From assembly GCA_033852175.1 (NCBI GenBank), contig JAWSUY010000029.1, forward strand, positions 1-64,000: a stretch of 64,000 nt of DNA, in the 5' to 3' direction. Below, piece after piece: positions 7,996 to 18,300 of this stretch. A program made the position numbers and the translations under genes. The first letter of the stretch is position 1. Every line of letters starts with the position of its first letter. This stretch comes from Agarilytica sp033852175. GTDB taxonomy: Bacteria > Pseudomonadota > Gammaproteobacteria > Pseudomonadales > Cellvibrionaceae. The notes under the pieces are model-generated. The model saw only the letters and a list, made by a program, of their open reading frames with translations. It made no database searches and was not told where the DNA came from.

Positions 7996-8709
7996 CTACA
8001 AGGTAGCTGCCGAATAAACCTTACCGTGCTTACCTCTAGCAACTGTCGGCAACAATGACTTGGTTTCAATTTTAAGCGGTGCGACTGCCGAAACTTGCCC
8101 GCTCGAATAATTCAGATACCATTCAAAGTTTGCGTACTGGTCACCAACACCTATTTCATACATGCCTACACGCATAACACCGCCGTCACCTTTGATCGCG
8201 CTAATCTCTGGGCCGTAAATAATCACTTCTTTTGTGGAGTTAGGCACTAGGATAAGGCCCGTTAACTCTTTATATGCCGAACTGGGGATCGTTTCAGTAT
8301 TGCCGTCGACATCAACGCTAACAATCGCGCCTTTCGAGCGAACCACTCGATTCGAGTTGTTACTAATCTTCAACCTGAACGCTACACGGTTTGCTTGCTC
8401 ACGATAAAACGGTGTATGAGTAACCTCATAAGACTGTTTTCCATTTATGAGCAACAATTGGAATTTTTCTTTAAGGGAAACTCTATAAAATATTTCTGGC
8501 GCCGTATTCACAGGCTCAAGCGCAATGGTAATACCCGACTGCTTTTTGACCGAACTGTTTTTCTTTACCAATTTAAATTCCAACTTAGTACTACTGATTT
8601 CCACATCTCGTGAAATATCAGCGGTTTCAGTTGGAAGAATAAATGCCGTATTACACCCGCTTAGAACCGCCACAAATACTACAGAAATAAACAATTTCAT
8701 ATTCATCAC
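7996..8709 (-). CDS. Lipoprotein of unknown function
   Basis: 237 residues with a lipobox (VLSGC, Cys19), so lipid-anchored after export. The mature part is beta-rich; the middle resembles a small immunoglobulin-like or bulb domain ('VAFRLKISNNSNRVVRS'), with a Gly-rich C-terminus. A start three codons later (8700) is equally possible. It follows two other lipoproteins (8866, 9405) and the JAB-type protein (9667) on the same strand, so it may be an additional immunity or envelope protein. No precise family assigned. Confidence 0.75.
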   Translation of the reverse strand: MMNMKLFISVVFVAVLSGCNTAFILPTETADISRDVEISSTKLEFKLVKKNSSVKKQSGITIALEPVNTAPEIFYRVSLKEKFQLLLINGKQSYEVTHTPFYREQANRVAFRLKISNNSNRVVRSKGAIVSVDVDGNTETIPSSAYKELTGLILVPNSTKEVIIYGPEISAIKGDGGVMRVGMYEIGVGDQYANFEWYLNYSSGQVSAVAPLKIETKSLLPTVARGKHGKVYSAATL

Positions 8710-8865
8710 TACGCCCTTTATATTCTATTTTTTAAGGGGCGGAATTCTACCAAACAAATCTGAACTTAAACTGAACAGAGGTACATTTCCTGAGGTATTT
8801 TTTCGGCAAGAACACTACTGCGCCAAACAAGCCATTACAGTGCCAATCAATTTAAAAACCAATTG

Positions 8866-9354
8866 CTAATTTATATCTGACAACCACTCTTCGGCGGATA
8901 CCTCTCGGCACCCTTCACCTTTGTAGCTCAGGCTTTTAACATCCACATTTACCGAATCGCATCTTTTTACCCAGTGAATTGCATTGCTTCCATCCAGCAT
9001 CAAATCAAAAGTAATGGTCCAATACTCTTTTTCCGGGGAGAGCACAAGAACCTCGTATACGTATGAGTCAGCCGGAATCCTAACAGACCCAAATTTAAAC
9101 GAACGCCCCGCCTTAATTGAATTTTTTACGCAGTCTGAAAGCCCGCGCCTCTTCCTCTTTAGAGACTCACTGTCTCGTAACATTCGATCATAGAAACCGC
9201 AATCAATCGCATCATTTCCTGCAATTCTATCTATTTTTTTAGAAAAACCGGGATATGCATACTGGGGCCACAAATGAGATTCATAATCCTCAATCGAAGC
9301 GCACGCACCCAATAATAACACCAGAAAAAAAACGATAACCTTACAACTATTCAT
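8866..9354 (-). CDS. Small lipoprotein, candidate immunity protein
   Basis: 162 residues with lipobox LLGAC (Cys18). The mature region has the plan D-C-G...D-C-V-K...G-R-S-F-K-F...D-S-Y-V-Y...W-T-I-T-F-D, a layout seen in many short exported proteins that accompany polymorphic toxins. Several cysteines could form disulfides in the periplasm. It lies about 50 bases from the lipoprotein at 9405 and downstream of the JAB-type effector candidate at 9667. An immunity role is inferred from context. Confidence 0.7.
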   Translation of the reverse strand: MNSCKVIVFFLVLLLGACASIEDYESHLWPQYAYPGFSKKIDRIAGNDAIDCGFYDRMLRDSESLKRKRRGLSDCVKNSIKAGRSFKFGSVRIPADSYVYEVLVLSPEKEYWTITFDLMLDGSNAIHWVKRCDSVNVDVKSLSYKGEGCREVSAEEWLSDIN

Positions 9355-9404
9355 AACCTACTCATACAAATCATCTATGCGTTTTCCCCAAAAAGACTTT
9401 GCGA

Positions 9405-9665
9405 CTACTCTTCATTCCCTTCACTATTACTCCGCTCCCACACTTCTCTCTCTACTGCTTGTTCTATAAGAGCATTACAGCCTGTTACAATAAATTTATT
9501 GGTATGGTAGACATGCTCAGAATCATCTAAAACGCTTACACAGTTGTCATAATTGAAGTCAAAGTATGGAGGTATTTCGTCATCTTTAACTACACTAGTA
9601 CATGCACACGCAATAAAAATGACTATCATCACTAACAGCACGACTGGCTTAATCTTAATTATCAT
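9405..9665 (-). CDS. Very small lipoprotein coupled to JAB-type effector candidate
   Basis: 86 residues with signal peptide and Cys at 'IACAC' (Cys20 or 22). The start codon lies one base after the TAA of the gene at 9667, so the two are translated together. The mature part is about 65 acidic residues with two further cysteines. An exported small protein immediately after a putative toxin is the usual arrangement for a periplasmic immunity protein. Confidence 0.7.
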   Translation of the reverse strand: MIIKIKPVVLLVMIVIFIACACTSVVKDDEIPPYFDFNYDNCVSVLDDSEHVYHTNKFIVTGCNALIEQAVEREVWERSNSEGNEE

Positions 9666-9666
9666 T

Positions 9667-10290
9667 TTAAGCCACCCACTTTTTTGCCTTACTTCCGGGC
9701 TTGTCGGCTCGACGTGTTGTTACCCACCCATCTCTAATTTCTAACACTTTAATTTCCTTTCCCTTTGGGGTGCGGAGATAGAGCGGTATTTGTCTAGCTA
9801 ACAAGACAGATGGATCACCTGCCGAAAACTGTTTATTTAAACGGTTTACGTTTTTATTCCAATATAGAGGGTGGGTATGTGCCGCAGCAACGACTGTAGA
9901 CCAATCCACACGGTGACCTAAATGACAACTAAAATTAAGCTTTCCTCCATTCTCGGGCATCTGGAAGACAGCCGATGGCACCAAGACTCCACCACGAGCA
10001 TACATTAAGAAATTATCTTCAAACGGATAAAGTGTTTTTTTTGGTGGCGCAATGCTGGCAAACTTAGCTACGACCGCATGATCCAGGGCCGGGGACGCAA
10101 CAATATTTTCTCCAGGGCTTTTAATTTTATTTCTATGCAATGAATAAGTACGTGCATTCGAATATTTTTTTACAGCGTTATCACGTGCTTTTGCTGTATC
10201 TTCATTCGTTTTCATTTGTGCATTCGCCACCCGTAAACTCGACAAATACTCTTCACAATACCTCCTGTAACTTTCAGTAAACTCTTTCAC
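9667..10290 (-). CDS. JAB/MPN-type (DUF4329-like) metal-dependent protein, effector candidate
   Basis: 207 residues from a GTG start preceded by AAGGGG. Residues 138-159 carry H-T-H-P ... S-x-x-D (His138, His140, Ser156, Asp159), the JAMM/JAB zinc signature HxH-x(n)-SxxD, followed by 'PLYLRTPKGKEIKVLEI' as in the DUF4329-type domains at the C-terminus of polymorphic toxins. The first 60 residues are helical. No signal peptide. It is coupled to a small lipoprotein (9405), with two more lipoproteins behind. The most likely role is a secreted peptidase-like effector with lipoprotein immunity. No secretion machinery is in the window. Confidence 0.72.
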   Translation of the reverse strand: MKEFTESYRRYCEEYLSSLRVANAQMKTNEDTAKARDNAVKKYSNARTYSLHRNKIKSPGENIVASPALDHAVVAKFASIAPPKKTLYPFEDNFLMYARGGVLVPSAVFQMPENGGKLNFSCHLGHRVDWSTVVAAAHTHPLYWNKNVNRLNKQFSAGDPSVLLARQIPLYLRTPKGKEIKVLEIRDGWVTTRRADKPGSKAKKWVA

Positions 10291-10351
10291 TCACTACCCC
10301 TTACTTAAAATCAACAACCCAGAACCCACTTATGTGGAGCCCAAAAAAACA

Positions 10352-12241
10352 TTAAAACCTGACCTGCACATCAAAGTACACGCCGCTCACAGGCGTCACA
10401 TCTTGCAGGGCCTTCACATCATCCGTCACTACTTTCGAATACAATAAACTGCCGCTAACGTTCCAGAGATTAAACTTCATGCCCACGCCTGCATCCGCCA
10501 ATCGCCCAGTGATTTTTTCGTCAGTATCTTCGTTAATTTCTTGCACGACACCATAAGCACCATCCACAAATACATAGGGCTGGAATACGCGATTTATTGA
10601 TTCGCCGAACAGCTTCGCCCCACCAAACTTGGGCAAGTTAAAAATCCAATCGGCTCCGAAATACAATCCGTCATCCGATTGAAATCCATTAATACCAAAA
10701 CCCCTTGTTTTTGATGGACCCGTTAAATTGATCCCGTTCAAGTTAGAAAGGGATTTCCCGGCATATTGCAAAGAGCTTTTTAGCAAAACGCGCGTTTGTA
10801 CTTCCGTAAACGGAATACTCATAAAAGACAACATTGAGATATCAAAAGTAATAAAACGATCGTTACCTTTGGTCGTGCCATCGAACCCTCCGCTCGATAC
10901 TGTTTTCGCATTGTGAAGCCCGACACTACCGACATACAGTTGACGGCGTTTTTCATTGAGGATATCGAAGTTGAATATCAGCGACACTTTCTTTGCCGAT
11001 TTTCCAGTTGGTTCAGAGGAGACACCCGCATCCAGAGAGGTATCAATATCCATATATTTGATTTCTGTGGAGTAGTTTTTTACTCGGCTACGTTTGAATA
11101 TGTACGACAGGGATATATCGGCAACATCAGATTCACCCGTAAAAACGGGCGATAATTTTTGCCTGACATTACGGGAAACAAAGTCATTGGTTGAAAAGCC
11201 AACAGTGCTCCTGAACTTCGGGCTGCCCAAAAAGGAATTGTAGCGAATAGACCCGTATGTACTCGCATCTGGGCTGTAAGAGTTCAGTATGGCGAAATAA
11301 AGTTCGTCGCCTATACCCAGTGGGTTATGCACAAAGATATCGGCATAGATCCTATTTTCTGAAGTCGCTTCCGAACCGTGGTTATCCAAACGCAAGTTCA
11401 TGGTCGTCCATTTTTCTTCTAGAACTTTGATCGTCATACGGGTGTCTCCGACTTGCCCGCCAGGAGAAAAAAAGCCCTGCGCTTGCAGCCCCGGAATATC
11501 ATTGATCAAATACAACGCTTCATCAATTTTCCAGTTGGCAACAGGTTTATGTATATCGTTGTTAAAGGTGTTTTTGATCAAGCGTGTTGATACGCGCTTG
11601 CTGTCTTCTATCTCAACTTCGCCCAGCTCGCCTAAAAGTAACGTTAGGTTTACCACACCGTCACGGACTTTTTGTTTAGGTATATAAGCTTTTGCTAAGA
11701 TAAAACCACGCTCGCGGTAAAACTGGGTGATGGTATCGGCAACAGTTTCGATCATACCGAGGGTTACACCACGACTGTTCAGTTGCTCACGCACTAAGAA
11801 AACGAACTTCTGAACTTCTAGAACACCAACGTGTTGAGTTTTTGTGGTCTTCTCAATCTCCGCGACCAGGGCAGACATTTCGCCCAGCTCTTCCATCGTA
11901 AACCCGGATTCGGTGTGCTGACCTTCTTTCATAATATCAAAACGAATCGCTTCGATACGTTTAGAAATATTTTCTCGCGTAATTCCCAACTTTGGATATT
12001 CCACGATTCCCTGTAATCGAAACTCTTTTACATTCAATCGAGGGCCAGCCTCTGGATCAGGATCGCGGGCGCGTACAGGCGGGATATCCAGATCCAATAG
12101 CATGGAGTCGCGTTCATACTCGGGCACTTCTGTGGTGTCGGGCATTGCGATTACACCCGAAGACCATGCCGTTTGTGTACAGCAAAACAACATAACTATA
12201 GCGAACAAGCGCCCCAAAACTTTTACTTTACCCAACATCAT
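10352..12241 (-). CDS. TpsB outer-membrane transporter (ShlB/FhaC/HecB family)
   Basis: 629 residues: signal peptide (about 1-28, cleavage after WSS), a proline-rich linker, a POTRA region (about 50-260, with 'FYRERGFILAKAYIPKQ' and 'LNLTLLLGELGEVEI'-like strands), then a 16-stranded beta-barrel (about 270-629) ending in aromatic Phe (VQVRF), as required by the BAM complex. A 'GLYFGADWIFNLPKFGG' segment lies near the end. Family members export a single TpsA partner from the periplasm across the outer membrane; the partner here is the giant protein at 12357, encoded directly upstream in the same direction. Only 115 bases with a stem-loop separate the two genes. Length is near the family norm of 550-600, with a longer POTRA 1 region. 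Confidence 0.93.
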   Translation of the reverse strand: MMLGKVKVLGRLFAIVMLFCCTQTAWSSGVIAMPDTTEVPEYERDSMLLDLDIPPVRARDPDPEAGPRLNVKEFRLQGIVEYPKLGITRENISKRIEAIRFDIMKEGQHTESGFTMEELGEMSALVAEIEKTTKTQHVGVLEVQKFVFLVREQLNSRGVTLGMIETVADTITQFYRERGFILAKAYIPKQKVRDGVVNLTLLLGELGEVEIEDSKRVSTRLIKNTFNNDIHKPVANWKIDEALYLINDIPGLQAQGFFSPGGQVGDTRMTIKVLEEKWTTMNLRLDNHGSEATSENRIYADIFVHNPLGIGDELYFAILNSYSPDASTYGSIRYNSFLGSPKFRSTVGFSTNDFVSRNVRQKLSPVFTGESDVADISLSYIFKRSRVKNYSTEIKYMDIDTSLDAGVSSEPTGKSAKKVSLIFNFDILNEKRRQLYVGSVGLHNAKTVSSGGFDGTTKGNDRFITFDISMLSFMSIPFTEVQTRVLLKSSLQYAGKSLSNLNGINLTGPSKTRGFGINGFQSDDGLYFGADWIFNLPKFGGAKLFGESINRVFQPYVFVDGAYGVVQEINEDTDEKITGRLADAGVGMKFNLWNVSGSLLYSKVVTDDVKALQDVTPVSGVYFDVQVRF

Positions 12242-12281
12242 ATCTTTCTAATTTTTCATGGTATTAATTAAATGTTCAGTA

Positions 12282-12354
12282 CTTGTTAATAACGGTTGCC
12301 GCACTCGCGAACCTTAAACATGAGCGTTAATGAAGAACCGCCATTAATAACAAG
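12282..12354 (-). terminator. Intercistronic stem-loop between tpsA and tpsB
   Basis: Right after the stop of the giant adhesin (12357-12359), CTTGTTAATAACGGTT (12282-12297) and AACCGCCATTAATAACAAG (12336-12354) can pair imperfectly around a loop of 38 bases. It lies inside the gap before tpsB. It may attenuate transcription or stabilise the upstream mRNA so that adhesin and transporter are made in different amounts. No U tract follows, so full termination is not expected. Confidence 0.4.
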
Positions 12355-12356
12355 AC

Positions 12357-15300
12357 TTAATAGTAATAACCTTCATCGTGCTCTTTATCTTCATCACCAT
12401 CTTCTTCGTAATACTCATCATCGTCATAGATTTGATCGCGCGGCATACGGATGGAGATATTGTCGTAGAGATAGTTATTCACGTTCGTGAATATAGCGGG
12501 GTCAATGTCCGCCGCCTCTTCAACCTCAACCAACAATTCACTCAACCCCCCAACAATAGACGGATCAATCAAATCAGAGTCTGTGGTTAAACCAAACAAT
12601 GGCGGCTCGCCAAAGGCCCAGATAGGACGAATGCCAGGACCACTGACGATTAATTCGGTTTGTGCGTACACCACTAGCTGGCGATCAAAACCAAAGCCAT
12701 TACTGGTGGTAACGTCGATGACATCGCCCACGAGTTCAGGTCGGTTTGAGTTTGCTCCCGGTTCAGCCGCAAGATAGCCGTTGGAAACTAATATACTGAC
12801 GTTGCCAAAACTGTAGTTCCCGTTAATGACGCCCCCGGCTTCACGGGCATCGGTAACATTAAAATCGCGGTCATAATCTTCTTCAACCATATTCGATAAA
12901 ATTACATTACCTCCGGTGTTCACAAAACGAATATTGCCATTGGTAATTAGCGACGTAATGGAAACCTCTTGGTCATTACGAATACCAATCACACCGGAAG
13001 CATTTTGCACATCGATATTGGCCACGCTCGTATTGATGTTGGCATTATCTGCTGTAGCACCAAAACCCGTTTCGCTGCGGGCAAATAAACTCGTGGCGGA
13101 TATATTGGAGGCGTCACCGTTATTATCCGTGACCGAGCCTCCGGCTGTGAGAGAGGCCGTGCCGTCTTCTGCGTTGAGTTGAGACAATTCAATATCACTA
13201 CCGGCGATAAAGGTGATGTCGGCGCTACTGTCAACCTTAGAGCCTGAGGTCATCGTGATTTGAGCACCCGTTTCCACGTTAACATTCGCCGCGCTAATAT
13301 CAGCACTTAAAAGAAATGACTGATCAATATCGAAAGTCACCGCATTTTCATTCGCTTGAATATCACCGCGTATGTTGGCGCCTTGTGCCAACATCACTAA
13401 GTCACCGGTATTTACGCTAAGCACTGTGCCCGCTTGGTTTTCAAATTCTCCAGCGTTCGCGGTGATGCTTATCTCGCCTGCTGTGATATCGCCCTGCTGG
13501 TCGATACTGCCGGTTGTACTGATTAAGGAAACACTGTCGGCGACTATTTGCTGAGTGACAATATTATCCACTGCGGTAAAGGTTAGCGTTCCGGCTTGCG
13601 TCAGTGTTGATGTTAAACCGTTGTCCATAACAATCTCCGTTCCCGCGTTCACATCGAGGATTTCCGTAGCGGTAATATTCGCGGCTAAGTTCACGTCGGT
13701 ATCACTGTCGACAAAGACGTTTCGCCCTGAAATAACCGCGCCCGCAAACTGCTGAACCGTCTGGCCAATCAATTCAATATCACCAAGCACACCCGCATCC
13801 GCAGAAATCGCAGAACGTATATTCAGATCTCCAGTACGCGCATCCACAAGCACGGCGCGATCAGCGGTACTATCAACGCTGCTAGTAACCGTAACGCTGC
13901 CATTAATGTCCACGCCTTCGCCGGATATCTCAACGGAGTTTTGTGCATTTACGGTATTTTGAATAGTGATACCGGCATCCGCAGAACTGATTTCAATAGC
14001 ATTGGCATTGACGGCATTGGCGGTAACCCTATTACTCGCCTTCACAATAAAGTTATCCGAGGCATTACCTTGAACGGTAAGGCCATTTGCACTGCTGTCA
14101 TTCAGAAAGAATGACCCCGCATTGGTCACGGTAACATTATTGAATGTATTATTTTCACCGTTTAAATTAATGACACTGGTGGCTGATCCGTTAACCGTGG
14201 TGGCGTTGGCCACTTGTATAAGCCCCTCATCGTCAATATTACCCGTTGTCGTCAATGACAAGTTTTGGGCACTCACATCACCAAGCCGGGTGGTACCGTT
14301 GGTGAATTCAACATCGCCATTGGCGGCCAATAACGTCACAACACCGAGTAGGCTGTTGTTATTATCGAGAGTTATAGTGCCGTCACTTTCAAGACGAATG
14401 GCGTTGGCGGAGCTTAAATCGGCCCCGTCTGTAATATTGCCGGTCGCATCGATATCAATTACAGCGGCTGGATTAGAAAGTTGGGCAATGATTAAATCAC
14501 CCGTTTGATTCACGTACACATCGCCGTTAACCGCGTTAAAACTCACATTATTCGTTTCAATCGAAAGACGATTATCGACTGCACCAATCGCGCCTGTGGT
14601 GTTAAAACTAATCATGCGATTCGCGTCGATGATGGCATTTGCGTCTAGCCCACTCACGCTGGCATTGATCACACTGAATGCATCGTTTAAGGAAACACGC
14701 CCTTCGATAATAACTTGGTCCGTTTGTTCACCCACAATATCGAGGCTGTTTTTATTCGTGATATCAATATCGATAAATCCATCTAAACCAAAACGGTTAT
14801 TGGCGATGGTTACGATGTCGTCACGACCGATGACATTGTTAACGGTCATGGTGTTCGTAAAAACACGATCATTAACGGTTTCGACGTCGGTAAAATTCAC
14901 GTGATAGTTGTTCGCCACATTAGCAGTGCTAATCGAGTATTCGAGTGTCCCATGGGGGACACTATCCACTACGGAAGCAGAATAATTTGAAGCAAAACGT
15001 GTTTCATTATCACCGCCGTCGATGGTGATGCGATCATCGCCGTCGTTGCCCGTAAAAGTCACATCGCCGCTTATGCCGGAACCTAAATCAATCTCCAATC
15101 GATCGTTGCCCTCGCCAGCACTAATTTCTCCGCTAATACTGCCGCCCGCAAGACTAAAGATATCAACGTCCGTTCCGCCCTCCAAATCCGTAAAACCCGA
15201 AAAGGTAATATTGTTGCCATTTATATCGAGAATAGTCCCGCCGTTAGCATCACTAATCTCCCATTCGTTGCGAACATCGTCTGCGCGGATTACGGCATTA

Positions 15301-18300
15301 TTATTGTTTCCGCGATATTCTTCGATATCGAAAAATCCAGATTCTAGATCACCGATGGTGACATTCGAAACCTCCAACTCACGCATGTCGACAACATCGC
15401 TCTGGCCTTCTGGCTGAGACCCGCCGTCAACGGTGCCGGTGATATTTCCACTTTCGCTAAAGACAAACTCATCCACTTGGCTACGGCCTAACAAATGACT
15501 GAAGCCGGTGAATTCGGTATTGTTAATTTCTCCGGCATCGACGTCAGTAATACGCCACTCTTGCGTGACATCGTCGCCACCCACCAAGGTATGGTTGTTA
15601 CGGATCGCTTCAATGCGCTCAACATTGCTAACAATTAGATCGGCATCATAGTTGGGATCAAAAGCGACGGTAGTGGAATCGATTAAGCCCGTTAAGTCGA
15701 TTTTGTCTGTCGCACTTCCGGTCACAGGGTTCGCGCCGCCATCAATGGCTGAAACGCTGTCGTCAATGTCGGCACCGTCTTGACGAGCCAGGATAAAGGT
15801 ATCGTCAGCGGAACCCCCCACCAAAGAGGCAAACCCACTAAAGCTGACCCCGTCAACATTACCCGCATTTGTGCCCCTCACCTGCCATTGATTGGTATTG
15901 TTATCGCCAATGAGTCGATGCGTATTGGGTTCGGTCGCGGTAATCGTTTCCACGTTATGCACATTCAGATCGTCCGTGCGTTGATCACCTAATCGCACAC
16001 TAATGCCATCGGTAAGGTTGAGTATTTGCACACTGTCTTCGGAATCAAACAGGTTCTCACCACCGTCGACTAAACCATTCACTACGGCACCGTTAAATAT
16101 AAACTGATCGCCGCGATCACCGCCCGTTAAATTATCCATACCGGTAAACGCCAACATCACACTTCCATCGAAAAGGAAGCTAGTAACGCCTACGGCGAAG
16201 GTGTTATTCGTTCCGTTTGCTGCTGCCAAAGTATGTTGAATAGCCTCAGAAGTGTTATTGGCATTCAGTTGCTCGACCCCGAGAATATCAATCGCATTTG
16301 CACTCGTATCCACCACACTGCCGTCAGCGTCACGCGAACTCACTTGGAATGTAAACGCTCCGGTTGCATCACTTAAAACATCAATTCGATCAGGGTTAGC
16401 GATTTCATCACCGCCATCAATCGTCCCCGTCAAACGCCCGCCCTCCGATATATTGAAAATATCCTGGCTTCCACCACCCACAAGGTGGGCAATATTGGTA
16501 AACGCGAGCCTTTGATCATCACCATTGTCGAAACGAATTTCACCACCGTTCACATTGTCGATAAGCCATGTATTCACAACATCATCAGCCAACAGAACAT
16601 GACCGCGATCGAGCGCCTGAAGCGTCTCGATATTCGCTAAATAAATAGCATCGAAGTTTTCTGTGGGTGGTGTTCGTAATGAAAGCATCAACGCTTGATC
16701 ATCTCCATCAGCATCCACACTGACAGCATCGAGATTAACAATATCGCCTCCTTCGCCACCATCAAAAACGGGATCAACAATGCCGAGCTGCATAACGTTA
16801 AACGTATCGTTTGCATCGCCCCCTACGACCCGATCAACACCCGAAAAAGTTAAGCTGTCGGAATTACCCGTATTCACTAGTGTACTGTTGCTTCCTAGCG
16901 AGCCAATTGTCCACCTAAAGTCGCCCGTATTGGCACTGCTTAAGGTGGTGGTGTTATCTGCAGTAACAAGCAATCGAGAAATGCCCACAAGATCGATGAC
17001 ACCGCCACGGTTATTCACGAGAAATACGGGGTCAATTAACTCTGGGAAAAATACCGCAATATCATCAGGGTCTACCGAGGTCTCTTGAAGCGTGCTCACA
17101 CCAAAATTCAAATCGCCCGTAGCTGTTGTCACATGGATTTCGTTAGTACCTTCTCCACCATTAATGGTTCCGTCTACCAATGCGCCAGTAGTAGCGTTAT
17201 CGACGTTTGTGGCGAAAATAAAGGTATCGTTACCCGCGCCCCCTTGGAGCTGATTTACACCCGTGAATTCAAAACTAAAATCATTGTCAACGTTATCAAA
17301 CGTTCCGCTGTTCTCGCTATCGATTGTCCAATTGTTCACACCGTTATAGTCGAACAGATCATTACTCTCATCAAAAGAAGCCACACGTAAAAGCGTGTTG
17401 TTGCCTTCTTCGCCATTGGCATTCCCGACTAAACGAATAATACGTGGGTCAATATCCACCACCACAAGGCCATCCACATCACCATAAGGCAGCGCACGAT
17501 CCCCAGAACCAGGGCGATACTCTCCCGTGATATTAAAATAGATATCGGGATCGTCATTTCCGTTTCTTGCGATCACATTGGAATTTTCGCCACCTGTTCC
17601 CCCTTGTACACTACCGAAATTAAACACAAGGGTTTGCGTGTTTTCGATGGGAGTTAAATCGATGAGATTATCAATTTCCTGCAGCTGTCCTTCGTTGAGC
17701 TCTGAAGTTGCATTGTCCAGCTCCCAATCCCAATCAAGTACGGGCGCATCATCCACGTTACTCGGCGATGCGATAGCCAGCCAATTATTATTTTCTTCCG
17801 TTTCCGGTGTGCCTTCTGCTGCAACAATCTCCTCCATGTTATGTGCATTAACGTTGGCAAGACCCGCAGTATCTTCGACCAAGCTACCGGGGGCCGCATT
17901 AGGCCCAAGCTCCACCACAACCCCACCAACAAAAATACTCACGTCGAGCACGTCGGTGCTGGGGTCCGTTTCGAGTAGCGCCTCACCACCATCAATCAAG
18001 CCTTGAATCGATGCGGTCGTTTGCGTAAAGGTAAAACGATCCGCGCCTTCGCCACCGGTCAGATTGTCAATATTAGAAAAGTCTGTCACGCGCCCGGTGA
18101 CTTGACCGGTATTCGCTGCCGTAATCGACCAAAGCACTTCACCCAGGGCATTGTCTGCACTTTCGACGGTTAAGGTATTCCCTCCACCCGCACCATTGAT
18201 ATCGGCAATGGATGCTCCGTCACGCACCACAAAATTGTCGGTAGCACCATTGCCCAGCAAGGTATCAAACCCTTCAAATGCTAGGGTCGCATTCAACGAA

